Assembly: GCA_018335925.1 (NCBI GenBank)
Contig: JAGXRF010000111.1
Location: 1-64,000, forward strand
Reading direction: 5' to 3'
Source: Flavobacteriales bacterium
GTDB lineage: Bacteria > Bacteroidota > Bacteroidia > Flavobacteriales > Flavobacteriaceae
DNA length: 64,000 nt
Positions 1-9,786 of this stretch are shown one piece after another. The position numbers were made by a program, and so were the translations under genes. Below the pieces are notes generated by a model. That model saw only the letters and a list, made by a program, of their open reading frames with translations. It did no database searches and was not told where the DNA came from. How positions within the stretch are numbered: the stretch's first letter is position 1; each line of letters starts with the position of its first letter.

Positions 1-2075
1 TATACTTTGAGAACAATGAATTACAAGGAGAACAAAAGTACTATTTTAGCAATAGTACCCAACAAAAAGAAACCACCATTTACCAAAAAGGAAGCAAAGA
101 AGGAAGAAGTATTGATTACTACAAGAATGGGCTTATTAAAAATGAAGAAAACTATACAAACGATAAACTCAATGGAAAGCTAACCAATTACTATTCTGTT
201 GGAGGTAAATTCTGCGATTTAGAATATGTAGATGGTGAGTACAATGGAATGCAAACATGTTATTATTCCGATGGCACTAAACGACACGAGATAAGCTATT
301 TAAATGGTGAATTACACGGTGTTTCCAATTATTATTTTACAGATGGTACGTTATCTAAATCCATAAATTACAGCAAAGGTAAATTAGATGGGGCTTGGAA
401 AGAATATTTTGAAAATGGAACACTCAAATTAGAGACCTATTATAAAAATGATGAACCCATCAACCAAACCAAAGAATATTTTGCAAACCAAACTGTTTAC
501 AGAACAAAGGATTTTGCAGCTGATTTAAGTGCTGTTGAAAAAATATACTATCCAAACGGTCAATTAGAAAATATTTACCAATACAATGCCAAAGGTCAAT
601 TGGAAAAATCTGAACATTTTGATGTGAATGGCAATAAATACTTAGAAGAGATTTACAAAAATGACGAATTAAAAAAATTGGTTCAATACGGTAGAAATAA
701 AAAACCCGTTGAAATAAATATCAACAAACCATATGTGCTTTACGATTTTGAAGGAAACAAAACCGTTGAAGGAGGTAATGTAAATAGCAAGAAAAATAAC
801 CGTTGGAAATATTATAGAAAAAACGGAACGGTTTCATTAGAAAGAGATTTTGTGAACGGAAGCAATACTGGTATCAATACTAGATATACCATCAACCAAA
901 AAGTATATAGTCAAGAGCCAGTTGAAAACGGAAACTTACATGGCAATTATCAGAATTTTCATTTAAATGGCAAACTGCAACAAAGTATTTATTATCAAGA
1001 GGGCAATTTAAGCGGGCCGCTTACTAATTTTTATGCAAACGGGAATAAACACATAGAATCTTATTATGTGAATAACGAAAAAGAGTTTTTTGAACATACC
1101 TATTGGATGAAAGGAAACAGAAAAGAAACTGTTGAATTCTTAGGTGCTGAGGTAATTAAATCGACCGTTTACAATGAATTAGGAGAACCAATCAACGAAT
1201 TTGATTTTACCAATAAAACCGGAACTTTCAGTTATAATAAATGGTCTGAAAACCATCAAATGGAATTGAAAAACGGAAAATACAATGGCAAGTACACCAT
1301 TAAAGACAATGAGCAAATTTTAATTTTAAATGCTCTTTATGTAAATGGTGTTTTGCACGGCAAATACGAACTTTTTCACCCTAACGGAATGCCTAAAATT
1401 CAATCAACTTTTCAAAATGGTTTGTTGCAAGGCGAAAGAAAATCATATGATTTTGCCGGAAAGCTAAGATTAATCGAAAATTACATCAACGGTATAGAAA
1501 ATGGTAAAATAGAAAGATACTACAATACCGGAAAATTGATGTACTCTTACGAGACTAAAAATAACAGTAAATTCGGAGAACAAGTATTTTATAACATGCA
1601 AGGAAATGAAGTTGCAAGCATCGTGTATGAAGCTGATAACATTATTGGTTATAAAATTTTAGAAAACGATAAATTAGGAGAAATGAAAACAGTTTCTGGT
1701 AACATGGAAATTGTTTCAAAATACAATAATGGTGTTATTGCATTTAAAGTGAATATTCATTTTGGAGCTTTTGACAAAGTTTTAGAAATTAATTCAGCAA
1801 ACGGAAATAAAAATTTAATCATTGGCTATTTGCAAGATTATTTTCATGGCGACAGAATTGAATATCATGAAAATGGAAAAGTATACAAACATGAAAGATT
1901 TGACCATAATGACTTTCACGGAATTCAAGAATATTTTGACCAAAACGGATTACCAACTTATTCTATAGAACATGAAAACGACGAAATGAATGGATGGGTA
2001 AAATTTTACGACAAAGGAAAAGTAGTTAAATCTAAACGAATGGCAAGCAATGAGTGCATGGAAACAAAAAAATAG
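1..2075 (+). CDS. MORN/YwqK-type repeat protein, 5' end outside window
   Basis: The reading frame is open from base 3 to the stop, giving about 690 visible codons, so the gene begins left of the window and the ATG at 249 is internal. The protein is built almost entirely from 20-25-residue repeats around aromatic-rich phrases such as YYxNG and NGKLxG, typical of MORN_2 / YwqK-type repeats. These form elongated beta-hairpin stacks and are common in large Bacteroidota proteins of unknown role. No enzymatic motif is visible, and any signal peptide would be outside the window. The gene overlaps the start of the next one by 26 bases, so the two are probably translated from one message. Function unknown; surface or periplasmic location is only a guess. 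Confidence 0.8.
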   Translation, partial: YFENNELQGEQKYYFSNSTQQKETTIYQKGSKEGRSIDYYKNGLIKNEENYTNDKLNGKLTNYYSVGGKFCDLEYVDGEYNGMQTCYYSDGTKRHEISYLNGELHGVSNYYFTDGTLSKSINYSKGKLDGAWKEYFENGTLKLETYYKNDEPINQTKEYFANQTVYRTKDFAADLSAVEKIYYPNGQLENIYQYNAKGQLEKSEHFDVNGNKYLEEIYKNDELKKLVQYGRNKKPVEININKPYVLYDFEGNKTVEGGNVNSKKNNRWKYYRKNGTVSLERDFVNGSNTGINTRYTINQKVYSQEPVENGNLHGNYQNFHLNGKLQQSIYYQEGNLSGPLTNFYANGNKHIESYYVNNEKEFFEHTYWMKGNRKETVEFLGAEVIKSTVYNELGEPINEFDFTNKTGTFSYNKWSENHQMELKNGKYNGKYTIKDNEQILILNALYVNGVLHGKYELFHPNGMPKIQSTFQNGLLQGERKSYDFAGKLRLIENYINGIENGKIERYYNTGKLMYSYETKNNSKFGEQVFYNMQGNEVASIVYEADNIIGYKILENDKLGEMKTVSGNMEIVSKYNNGVIAFKVNIHFGAFDKVLEINSANGNKNLIIGYLQDYFHGDRIEYHENGKVYKHERFDHNDFHGIQEYFDQNGLPTYSIEHENDEMNGWVKFYDKGKVVKSKRMASNECMETKK

Positions 2076-3975
2076 GTTGAATTGGTTGATTTTATTCTGT
2101 TTGGCATTTGCTTTACAAGCCCAAAACTCTAGTTATTTTTTAGAAAAATACAATGGATTTTCGGAAGTAAAATCTTTCGAAAAAGTACAAATAAAAATGT
2201 TTTTCGAAAAAAATGAATTAAAAATTCATCAATCAGAAACTGAAGAATACATCACAATTAATGAACAGGGATTAAAATTTAACACCTTACAATGTTATTA
2301 TGCAGAGTTATCTCCATTAATTTCCTCTGAAGCTTTTATGGTGGCACCAGAATCTGGGAAAAATAAAAAAACCAAAATCACCAACTTTGTTGATAAAAAA
2401 CCAACAGATAATAAGGTGTTTTACGACGATTATATGACTCGAAAATATACCTATCAAAATATCGAAATTGGGGCAAGAAAACAATTAAACCATACCAAAT
2501 GGATAAAAGACCCGTATTTACTAAACAAACATGTTTTTTTTGATAGCAATCCAATCGAACAAAGCATTTTTGAAGTGGAAGTGGATGCCAATATCAAAAT
2601 TGGATACAAAACATTTCATCTTGACGAAAAAAAGGTACAATTTGAAAAAATAGAGGAGAAAAACAAAATTATCTACCGTTGGATCTACCGAGATATTTTG
2701 CCAATCAAGTACGAAAGTAATCATCCAGGAATATTACACTTTATTCCTCATGTAATTATTTATATTGAAAGTGTTCAAAAAAATAAAGAGAGTATCCCCT
2801 ATTTAGGTAATGTAAATCTTTTATCTAATTACTACAATAGCTTTGTTAAAGAGTTAAATCAAGATACTTGCGAAGATTTAAAAGAAAAAACGCTACAAAT
2901 TATCGAAGGATTGACCTCCGAAGAAGAAAAAGTAAAGGCAATTTACTACTGGGTAAAAAGCAACATCAAATACATTGCTTTTGAAAATGGTTACGAAGGT
3001 TTTATTCCTAGAAGTGCCAAAGTAGTTTATGAACGAAAATTTGGAGACTGCAAAGATATGTCGAGCATCCTAACCAAAATGGCCAATTATGCCCAATTAC
3101 CAAATGTATATTTAGGATGGGTAGGAACAAGATCAATTCCGTATGGCTATAACGAAGTCCCAACTCCAGCAGTGGATAATCACATGATAGCTGTGTACCA
3201 AAAAGGAAATGATTTTTTGTTTTTAGATGCAACCAATAAAGAAACACCTTACGGACTCCCCAATTCCTTTATTCAAAACAAAGAAGTTTTGGTGAAAAAA
3301 GCAGAAAACTTCGAATTGGTAAAAGTTCCAATTGTTGATGCAGAACAAAATAAAGTTCAAGAAAAAATATCCTTTACAATTGATCAACAAAAAATTGTTG
3401 GAAAAAGTAGTATTTCATTTTTTGGATTGTCGAGAGATAGAGTGATGAATGAAATTGGAGATAGCCAAAATAAAAACAGATTTGAGGTAATTAAAAAATT
3501 GATTCAAAAAGGAAACAACAAATTTTTACTGCTTCAATTCACCGAAAATAATATCGATAATAAAGACATTGCCTACCAACTTCAATATGATTTTGAATTA
3601 GGAAACTATTTGGTGAAAACAAAAAATGAAATTTTTGTAAACATTTGCCTCGACAAACCTTTCGAAGCAGACTATATTGAAAAAGATAGAGTTACCCCTT
3701 ATGAAATTGATCACTTAACTTTTTTTGATTATACTTTTGAATGTAAAATACCAACAGGTTATCAAATTTCAAGCATGCCAAAGTCAACAAATAATAGCGA
3801 TGCTTTTTTTGATTATGAATTGCATTACACCCAAGATGTGGGAGAAATTAAACTTCATTTAAAAGCCAAGAATAAAAAAATACTAATTCAACCAAACGAA
3901 TTTGAAGCTTACCAAGAAGCCTATAAAAATTTAAAACAAAGACTAAACGAAACCATTGTGTTTCAACAGAAATAA
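2050..3975 (+). CDS. Secreted DUF3857/transglutaminase-like protein with intact catalytic triad
   Basis: A 641-residue protein with an N-terminal hydrophobic signal peptide ending near AFALQAQ. The N-terminal half resembles the DUF3857 beta domain. The middle carries a transglutaminase-like core with the expected triad: Cys334 in GDCKD, His378 in NHMIAV and Asp393 in FLDATN. The C-terminal third resembles the beta domain that usually follows. Such proteins are found in the Bacteroidota periplasm or envelope, where the Cys-His-Asp fold could act as a peptidase, amidase or cross-linking enzyme; the substrate cannot be told from sequence. The ATG at 2050 lies inside the end of the MORN-repeat gene in another frame, which points to translational coupling. 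The next gene encodes a paralogue without the triad. Confidence 0.85.
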   Translation: MSAWKQKNRLNWLILFCLAFALQAQNSSYFLEKYNGFSEVKSFEKVQIKMFFEKNELKIHQSETEEYITINEQGLKFNTLQCYYAELSPLISSEAFMVAPESGKNKKTKITNFVDKKPTDNKVFYDDYMTRKYTYQNIEIGARKQLNHTKWIKDPYLLNKHVFFDSNPIEQSIFEVEVDANIKIGYKTFHLDEKKVQFEKIEEKNKIIYRWIYRDILPIKYESNHPGILHFIPHVIIYIESVQKNKESIPYLGNVNLLSNYYNSFVKELNQDTCEDLKEKTLQIIEGLTSEEEKVKAIYYWVKSNIKYIAFENGYEGFIPRSAKVVYERKFGDCKDMSSILTKMANYAQLPNVYLGWVGTRSIPYGYNEVPTPAVDNHMIAVYQKGNDFLFLDATNKETPYGLPNSFIQNKEVLVKKAENFELVKVPIVDAEQNKVQEKISFTIDQQKIVGKSSISFFGLSRDRVMNEIGDSQNKNRFEVIKKLIQKGNNKFLLLQFTENNIDNKDIAYQLQYDFELGNYLVKTKNEIFVNICLDKPFEADYIEKDRVTPYEIDHLTFFDYTFECKIPTGYQISSMPKSTNNSDAFFDYELHYTQDVGEIKLHLKAKNKKILIQPNEFEAYQEAYKNLKQRLNETIVFQQK

Positions 3976-3997
3976 AACACAATAAAAATACTATAAC

Positions 3998-5944
3998 ATG
4001 AAAAAACTTATCATTTTATCATTAATTCTATTTTTCTTTTTAGGAAATGCACAAACTGAATTAATGCAATTTACTTTTACCAATCAACCAGTGGTAATAC
4101 CCGAAACATTCAAAACCTATGACGACATAGTATTAGAAAGAAACATCAAAATTGAGGTGGCAAACATTAAAAATCAAGCAACCCAATATTTTTTATTTCA
4201 TCAAAAAATATGGGTCAACTCAAATGATGCAATTGAAAGAAATAACCGTGTTTACATCCCTTTTAGATTAAACGAATCGGTACTTAAAAATGAAGTAAGA
4301 GTAATCAATAAAGATGGAAAAATAACCACACTTACAAGCAAAGATATTTTTGAAGAAGTGGATAAAGAAAAAGGAATTAAATATACTTACTTCGCTATCA
4401 AAGGCTTAGAATTGGGTAGTGTGATTGAAAGGTTGTACATTTTAGAAGAAGCACCCGATTTGAAAGGATTAACGATGAGTGTTCAGCAAGAAAGACCAAT
4501 ATTGTCATATTCTTTTGAGCATATTAGTCCAAAACACTTAGGCTTTTTGTTTAAAACCTACAACGGCTTACCTGAACCTGTTTTAAGGAAAGACCATTAC
4601 GAAGGCAAAAACTCTATCTTAATTGAAGATAAAAACATTGTTGCATTGGATGAAGACGATGAAAAATATGCAAACAGCAACAGATGGGCCAAACAATTTA
4701 AATTTAAGCTAAATGAAAATTTTGCCAATAAAACCAAAAACTTTTTTGGATATGCTGAATTTGCCAATAATGTGTACAACAACTTACATAAACCATTAGA
4801 TAAAAACCAACAAAAAGCGATAGAAGATTTTTGCAAGCCAATACAAAAAACATCGCGTAATCAATGGATTAAAGAAGTAGAAAACAAATTAAAAACTTTA
4901 GTTGATTACGACAGAAATTACGATGCTCAAAAAAGTTTTACCGACATAATCAAAACAAAACAATCAAACGAATACGATTTAATAAGGTTTTATGTGGCTG
5001 CTTACCAACATTTGGGAGTACCTTATGAGGTGGTATTTAGCTCCAGAAGGTTTTCTTATTTGTTTGACCCTCAATTTGAAATTACAGAACAATTAAAAGA
5101 TGTTTTAATTTACTTCCCAGAAACCAAACAGTATTTAGAGCCTGCAAACGATAATTACAGATACCCTTTGTTTAACTTTAATTATGGTGAAAACTATGGA
5201 TTGTTTATCAAAGAATTTGAACTTTCAGGAAGTAAAATGGGCATAGGAGAAATACAAAAAATCGAAGTTCCTAACGAAATTACTACTGATATCATGAATA
5301 TTGAAGTAGACTTTACTAAAGATTTACTGAGTCCTAAAATCCAAACCAATATTCAATACGGTGGCTATAGTGCAATAAATTTTCAAGGAATTAAAGAAAA
5401 TGTTCCTGCTGACAGATACCAAACGGTATTAAAAGATATTGCAGATAATTATACCATGAAAACGGAGCAAGTAAAAGTTACTGCACAAAATGATGCTACG
5501 AATTTAATTGGAGAAAAACCATTTATTTTAAACATGGAATTTGAAGGAACTGAACTAACACAACAAGCAGGAGAAAAAATCTTATTCAAATTAGGTGAGA
5601 CCATTGGCAGACAAATGGAATTTTACCAAGAAGACCAAAGAAAATTACCTGTTGAAATTTATTATCCACATTATTATGTAAGAAACTTTAAAATTAAACT
5701 TCCTGAAGGTTATGTTGTAGAAAACTTACAAGATTTGAATATGAATTTTGAAGTGAAAGACCAAGGAAAGAAAACTGCTTACTTTGTGAGCAACTACCAA
5801 CAAAAAGGTCAAGAAATAACCATTGAAAACAAAGAAGATTATTTGGTGATACATTATCCACTTTCTTTGTTTGAAGATTACAAAGCTGTGATTAATGCTG
5901 CTGCAGACTTCAATAAAATTGTTTTGGTTTTAAGCAAAAAATAA
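3998..5944 (+). CDS. Secreted DUF3857 protein with degenerate transglutaminase core
   Basis: A 648-residue protein with a clear signal peptide (KKLIILSLILFFFLGNAQ) and the same layout as its upstream neighbour: DUF3857-like N-terminal domain, transglutaminase-like middle, C-terminal beta domain. Aligned by eye to the neighbour, the catalytic Cys is replaced by Glu325 (SNEYD against GDCKD), the His by about Lys367 (QLKDVL against DNHMIA), and the Asp by Glu381 (YLEPAN against FLDATN). It is therefore probably a non-enzymatic homologue acting as a binding or partner subunit. It starts 22 bases after the upstream stop and is likely in the same operon. The assignment of the His and Asp columns is by eye and less certain than that of the Cys. 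Confidence 0.8.
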   Translation: MKKLIILSLILFFFLGNAQTELMQFTFTNQPVVIPETFKTYDDIVLERNIKIEVANIKNQATQYFLFHQKIWVNSNDAIERNNRVYIPFRLNESVLKNEVRVINKDGKITTLTSKDIFEEVDKEKGIKYTYFAIKGLELGSVIERLYILEEAPDLKGLTMSVQQERPILSYSFEHISPKHLGFLFKTYNGLPEPVLRKDHYEGKNSILIEDKNIVALDEDDEKYANSNRWAKQFKFKLNENFANKTKNFFGYAEFANNVYNNLHKPLDKNQQKAIEDFCKPIQKTSRNQWIKEVENKLKTLVDYDRNYDAQKSFTDIIKTKQSNEYDLIRFYVAAYQHLGVPYEVVFSSRRFSYLFDPQFEITEQLKDVLIYFPETKQYLEPANDNYRYPLFNFNYGENYGLFIKEFELSGSKMGIGEIQKIEVPNEITTDIMNIEVDFTKDLLSPKIQTNIQYGGYSAINFQGIKENVPADRYQTVLKDIADNYTMKTEQVKVTAQNDATNLIGEKPFILNMEFEGTELTQQAGEKILFKLGETIGRQMEFYQEDQRKLPVEIYYPHYYVRNFKIKLPEGYVVENLQDLNMNFEVKDQGKKTAYFVSNYQQKGQEITIENKEDYLVIHYPLSLFEDYKAVINAAADFNKIVLVLSKK

Positions 5945-6057
5945 AATTTATCTAATTACCATTAACAAACTTTTGCTACAAGCTAGTAGAGATAAGCAAA
6001 TAAACAATTCCATAACTTTTAAAGTAGAATATCAAGATTAACTCCAAAAATTAAACT

Positions 6058-6618
6058 ATGAAACTTTTCTTTGCCATTTTGGGTGCTACCCCAAAAGGAC
6101 GACTTACCGAACAACACGATGTGTTTTTTGGCATAGCAAATCAAGTGTTAGATTTAGTGCCCGAAATGCATGCCTTTTGGCCAGAAGCAGGAAAATCTTT
6201 ACACATTGATAGCTACCGAGAAGTTACCAAGGTTGGGAATTATCATGTACAAGTGGTGGAAAAAAATGCAGTTCATTTTAAAAATGAACACCAGCTATTT
6301 TTTGTGAATTTGGGAGGCTATTTGCCAAATGATATGGAGGAATACCACTACAAAATTTTATGTGTGGCAAAAACCAAAGGCGAAGCAGTAAAATTGGTAA
6401 AGAAAACTGCTTTTTATCAAGATTATAACCAACCAAGTGCCAGCCACATTGACGATCATTTAGGGGTAGATATTGACGAGTTATTTAAAGTAGAAGATGC
6501 ATTGCCTAAATCCTTTAAAGAAAAATATACCCTACGCATAACTGTTATTTCAAAAGAAAACAACCACCTACATCCAGAGGATGCTTTGGTGGTTGGTTAT
6601 CTAAAATTTCCGAAATAA
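6058..6618 (+). CDS. DUF1543 domain-containing protein
   Basis: A 186-residue soluble protein. The N-terminal stretch LGATPKGRLTEQHDVFFGIA followed by an FWPEAG...HIDSYREV segment is characteristic of the DUF1543 family, which occurs in many Bacteroidota and Proteobacteria and has no known function. There is no signal peptide or membrane segment, so it is presumably cytoplasmic. A second, weaker copy of the same kind of fold may make up the C-terminal half (HIDDHLGVDIDELF). It stands alone on its strand, 113 bases after the transglutaminase-like gene, and its stop lies only 3 bases from that of convergent purC with no terminator hairpin between them. Confidence 0.8.
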   Translation: MKLFFAILGATPKGRLTEQHDVFFGIANQVLDLVPEMHAFWPEAGKSLHIDSYREVTKVGNYHVQVVEKNAVHFKNEHQLFFVNLGGYLPNDMEEYHYKILCVAKTKGEAVKLVKKTAFYQDYNQPSASHIDDHLGVDIDELFKVEDALPKSFKEKYTLRITVISKENNHLHPEDALVVGYLKFPK

Positions 6619-6621
6619 ACC

Positions 6622-7569
6622 TTATTTGTTTAAGTATTGTGTTACATTTTGCCAAATGCGATCGTGGATATTTTGAATATCTGCTTTTACAAATGGTTTA
6701 CCTAATATTTGCTCATACAATTCCATATAGCGTTCACTAACAGTAGCAATATATGCATCAGTCATATTAGGTATGGATTGACCTTCTAAACCTTGAAAGC
6801 CGTTTGCTATCAACCATTGTCTTACAAATTCTTTTGACAATTGTTTTTGGGCTTCTCCCCTTTCTTGTCTCTCTGCATAACCATCTGCATAAAAATATCT
6901 GGAAGAATCCGGGGTGTGAATTTCATCAATCAATACAATTTGGCCATCTTTAGTTTTACCAAATTCATATTTGGTATCCACCAAAATCAATCCTCTTTGC
7001 TTTGCAATTTCAGTCCCTCTTGCAAACAAGGCACGGGTATATTTTTCTAAAATAGCATAATCTTCTGGGGTAACAATGCCTTGTTTAAGAATTTCTTCTT
7101 TAGAAATATCCTGGTCGTGCAAGCCCATATCGGCTTTAGTAGTAGGCGTGATAATTGGCTCAGGAAAGGCATCGTTTTCTTTCATTCCCTCTGGCATGGC
7201 AACTCCACAAAGCATTCTTTTTCCAGCTTTATATTCTCTAGCTGCATGTCCGGATAAATAACCTCTAATAACCATTTCAACTTTCATAGGGTCGCAAGCA
7301 TGACCTATGGCTACATTTGGGTCTGGAGTAGCAATCAACCAGTTCGGAACAATATCCTTAGTCATTTCCATAAAACTTGTGGCAATTTGGTTTAAAATTT
7401 GCCCCTTATATGGAATTCCTTTTGGCATGATTACGTCAAATGCAGAAAGTCGGTCAGTTGCAATCATCACCAATAAATTATTATCTAATCGATATACTTC
7501 ACGAACTTTGCCTTTGTAAACAGAAACTTGACCTGGAAATTGAAAATTAGTTGAGGTAATTGTATTCAT
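6622..7569 (-). CDS. purC: Phosphoribosylaminoimidazole-succinocarboxamide synthase
   Basis: SAICAR synthetase of de novo purine synthesis: joins CAIR and aspartate using ATP, in the cytoplasm. Diagnostic motifs are [10 protein letters not shown] near the N-terminus (nucleotide-binding loop), DTKYEFG in the middle and the HTPDSSRYF signature. At 315 residues it belongs to the long bacterial/yeast-type form rather than the roughly 240-residue E. coli form. The start is ATG, about 37 bases downstream of a good minus-strand -7 box (TATTTTTG). It is not next to other purine genes, so it is probably monocistronic. Confidence 0.97.
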   Translation of the reverse strand: MNTITSTNFQFPGQVSVYKGKVREVYRLDNNLLVMIATDRLSAFDVIMPKGIPYKGQILNQIATSFMEMTKDIVPNWLIATPDPNVAIGHACDPMKVEMVIRGYLSGHAAREYKAGKRMLCGVAMPEGMKENDAFPEPIITPTTKADMGLHDQDISKEEILKQGIVTPEDYAILEKYTRALFARGTEIAKQRGLILVDTKYEFGKTKDGQIVLIDEIHTPDSSRYFYADGYAERQERGEAQKQLSKEFVRQWLIANGFQGLEGQSIPNMTDAYIATVSERYMELYEQILGKPFVKADIQNIHDRIWQNVTQYLNK

Positions 7570-7605
7570 TTGTTACTCTTATATGGTTGTGTGTAGTTAG
7601 AGTTG

Positions 7606-7613
7606 CAAAAATA
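7606..7613 (-). promoter_or_regulatory. Putative purC promoter -7 element
   Basis: Reads TATTTTTG on the minus strand, an exact match to the Bacteroidota TAnnTTTG -7 consensus, and lies about 37 bases upstream of the purC ATG. I could not find a TTG at the usual 17-23 base distance, so only the -7 element is called. Confidence 0.5.
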
Positions 7614-7682
7614 CTTGATTCGAAACGTTAATAAAAATATATATACACTAATGTGAAAGAAGAATAACAAAATTTAAAAAAC

Positions 7683-8048
7683 TTACTTCCCAAAAATCAT
7701 TTTTCCGGCAACAAAAAGCAAAATAACGCCAAATATTTTTTTGATCATTTTCTGGTCCATGCCAACTGCCAATTTGCTTCCTAAAAAACCTCCAACTACA
7801 AAAAATACAGCTATGATTAATGCATATTTCCAATTGAGGTAACCTTCTTTATAATAGGTCATTGCTGCAACCAATGTAACTGGCACAGAGAGTACTGCCA
7901 AACTAGTCCCTTGGGCTTGGTGTTGCGAAAACCCTATCCAAACCAACATAGGTACCATTACTACCCCACCTCCAACACCAACCAAACCACTCAACACTCC
8001 AGCTGCAATTCCAGTTAAAATCAAAAATAAAATGGTATTTGCACTCAT
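7683..8048 (-). CDS. Half-size TauE/SafE family membrane permease
   Basis: A 121-residue integral membrane protein with about four hydrophobic helices. The N-terminal part with GLVGVGGGVVMVPMLVWIGFS is the hallmark of the TauE/SafE family of putative sulfite/organosulfonate or other anion exporters. Usual family members are about 250 residues, with this repeat twice in inverted orientation. Here only one copy exists and the bases after the stop do not encode the other, so a homodimer would be needed for a full transporter. Its ATG overlaps the stop of the upstream lytic transglycosylase gene as ATGA, showing tight translational coupling. The substrate is unknown. Confidence 0.85.
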   Translation of the reverse strand: MSANTILFLILTGIAAGVLSGLVGVGGGVVMVPMLVWIGFSQHQAQGTSLAVLSVPVTLVAAMTYYKEGYLNWKYALIIAVFFVVGGFLGSKLAVGMDQKMIKKIFGVILLFVAGKMIFGK

Positions 8049-8920
8049 AGTTTATTTTTTAGCACAGCTATTTCATAGCTCTTATTGTTACTTACTATTA
8101 ATTTATCTTCCCTTAACCAAGGGTTTAGCAATTTTAATTCCTTATAATTCATACCGTTTTGAATAGCAAAATCTACCAAACTCGGAATGCTTTCGGTTAC
8201 TTTTATGGTTTCTACCGAAGGTTGGTAATATAATTCTTGAGGGCTTAAACGATAACCATATTTATGAGCATTTTCCATCACTTCTTTCATAGCAATGATT
8301 CGAAAAACATATCTCGAAGTTTCTTCCCCTAAATGTAAATCGTAATAATTTAAAGATTTCTGTTGATCTAATCGGTTTTGTATTCCTTGCATCCCTGCAT
8401 TATACGAAGCTGCTGCCAACGTCCAATTGCCATATTTCTTTTTGGCATCTAATAAATATTTACACGCAGCTTCGGTGGATTTTTGCAAATGATATCTTTC
8501 ATCTACTTGATTATTAACTTCTAAACCATACATTTTTGCGGTTTCGGGCATAAATTGCCAAATTCCTCTTGCTCCTGCAGGAGAAACCACATTTACCAAA
8601 CCACTTTCAATCACTGCCAAATATTTAAAATCATCTGGAATGCCGAATTGCTTTAAGATTGGCTCCATTACCGGAAAAGCTCTGTTGGCTCTTTTGATCA
8701 TTAAAAAAGTATTGGAATGCCAATTGGCGTTTACTAGCAATTCTCTATCTAAACGCTCTCTAACATCCGGAATTTCTACAGGGGTAGGCTCTTCTGCAAA
8801 ATGCACATTTTTCGGCAACCAATTTTGGTATAAATCCAAAGGATTGTCTTTCGCTTGAATCATCAACAAAACAACTCCTAATCCTAACAATACTCCTGTC
8901 CACAGTTTTAACTTCTTCAT
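8045..8920 (-). CDS. Lytic transglycosylase (SLT domain) with C-terminal LysM-like segment
   Basis: A 291-residue exported enzyme with an N-terminal signal anchor (WTGVLLGLGVVLLMI). The catalytic lysozyme-like domain spans roughly residues 85-230: Glu105 in AVIESG is the catalytic acid, followed by the SPAGARGIWQFMP and AASYNAG motifs of family-1 SLT/MltD enzymes. The last 60 residues (from about VETIKVTESIPSLVDFA) look like a single LysM peptidoglycan-binding unit. It cleaves glycan strands to 1,6-anhydromuramyl ends in the periplasm. Its stop overlaps the start of the TauE-like gene. It resembles MltD but is shorter. Confidence 0.93.
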   Translation of the reverse strand: MKKLKLWTGVLLGLGVVLLMIQAKDNPLDLYQNWLPKNVHFAEEPTPVEIPDVRERLDRELLVNANWHSNTFLMIKRANRAFPVMEPILKQFGIPDDFKYLAVIESGLVNVVSPAGARGIWQFMPETAKMYGLEVNNQVDERYHLQKSTEAACKYLLDAKKKYGNWTLAAASYNAGMQGIQNRLDQQKSLNYYDLHLGEETSRYVFRIIAMKEVMENAHKYGYRLSPQELYYQPSVETIKVTESIPSLVDFAIQNGMNYKELKLLNPWLREDKLIVSNNKSYEIAVLKNKL

Positions 8921-8958
8921 ACTTATTTAAAAATAAAAGCACAAGATAATTAATTATT

Positions 8959-9624
8959 TTACGGTAACGGATTGGAATTTAAAATTTTTGGCAAATTTTC
9001 ATTAAACCATCTAAATCGGTTTAAAATCATCAGGTGGGTGCCTCCTTTTATTTGCTTATAAGGCAGTAAATACTTTGCAGGAAAAACTTCGTCTTTATCT
9101 CCGTGAATGTGAATGATGTTTGAATCAGGGACTTCTCTATCCCAATTCACTACTTGGTCAATGGCCCAATCTAAGTAAACCTTTTCCTTTCTTGCCAAAT
9201 AAATTTCATACAACTTTACCCGTTGTTTTACGTAATCTCCAAAAGCAAACTTGGTTAAAACAGATAAATTAGTAAAAATACCAGTGGGTAATAATTTATG
9301 CACTTTGGTTTTTTTGGCTAATTGCATTGGTGGAGGCAACTCTTGGTTGCATTTGACACTCGAAATAATGATGACTTGCGAAGTGGGTATGACCTTTGCC
9401 ATTTCTTGCACTAAAATTCCTCCAAAAGAAACTCCAATAAGTATTGGGTTTGGATGCATGATTTTTTCGCACATTCTAGCTGCATATCCTCGAAGGGATT
9501 CGTTTTCCAAAGGTAAGTCCCATTCCAAAAAATAGGATTGGTATAAGTTTTCATCTAGCTGAATTCTTTCAAAAATCTTGGAACTAGCTGCCATTCCAGG
9601 CATCCAATAAATCACTTGTTGCAT
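8959..9624 (-). CDS. Alpha/beta hydrolase
   Basis: A 221-residue cytoplasmic protein of the alpha/beta-hydrolase fold. It shows the nucleophile elbow GVSFGG (Ser66), an acid loop HIHGDKDEVFP and a late GGTHLMI with the catalytic His. The lid region is short and no specific family signature (lipase, dienelactone hydrolase, BioH) could be recognised, so the substrate is open. It lies 38 bases upstream of the lytic transglycosylase gene on the same strand and may share its transcript. Confidence 0.85.
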   Translation of the reverse strand: MQQVIYWMPGMAASSKIFERIQLDENLYQSYFLEWDLPLENESLRGYAARMCEKIMHPNPILIGVSFGGILVQEMAKVIPTSQVIIISSVKCNQELPPPMQLAKKTKVHKLLPTGIFTNLSVLTKFAFGDYVKQRVKLYEIYLARKEKVYLDWAIDQVVNWDREVPDSNIIHIHGDKDEVFPAKYLLPYKQIKGGTHLMILNRFRWFNENLPKILNSNPLP

Positions 9625-9755
9625 ACAAAAATTATGTATAAAATTACAAAAACTATTAGGATATCATTCAAAACAGGAAGAAGATTTCTTTATTAAAATT
9701 AGAAATTTAACAAGCTCTCAATGTTAAGATTATTTTTCATTAAAAGTAAAATCCT

Positions 9756-9763
9756 TAATTTTG
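9756..9763 (+). promoter_or_regulatory. Putative promoter -7 element for the small GNAT gene
   Basis: TAATTTTG matches the TAnnTTTG consensus 24 bases before the ATG at 9787. It sits inside the longest possible open frame (ATG at 9721), which argues that the real start is 9787. No convincing -33 TTG was seen. Confidence 0.5.
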
Positions 9764-9786
9764 TACCTACTTTAAAAAGAAGTGTT

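Noticed and set aside
9721..9786. N-terminal extension of the small GNAT protein from the ATG at 9721
   Set aside because: It would add 22 non-conserved residues and the -7 promoter box lies inside it.
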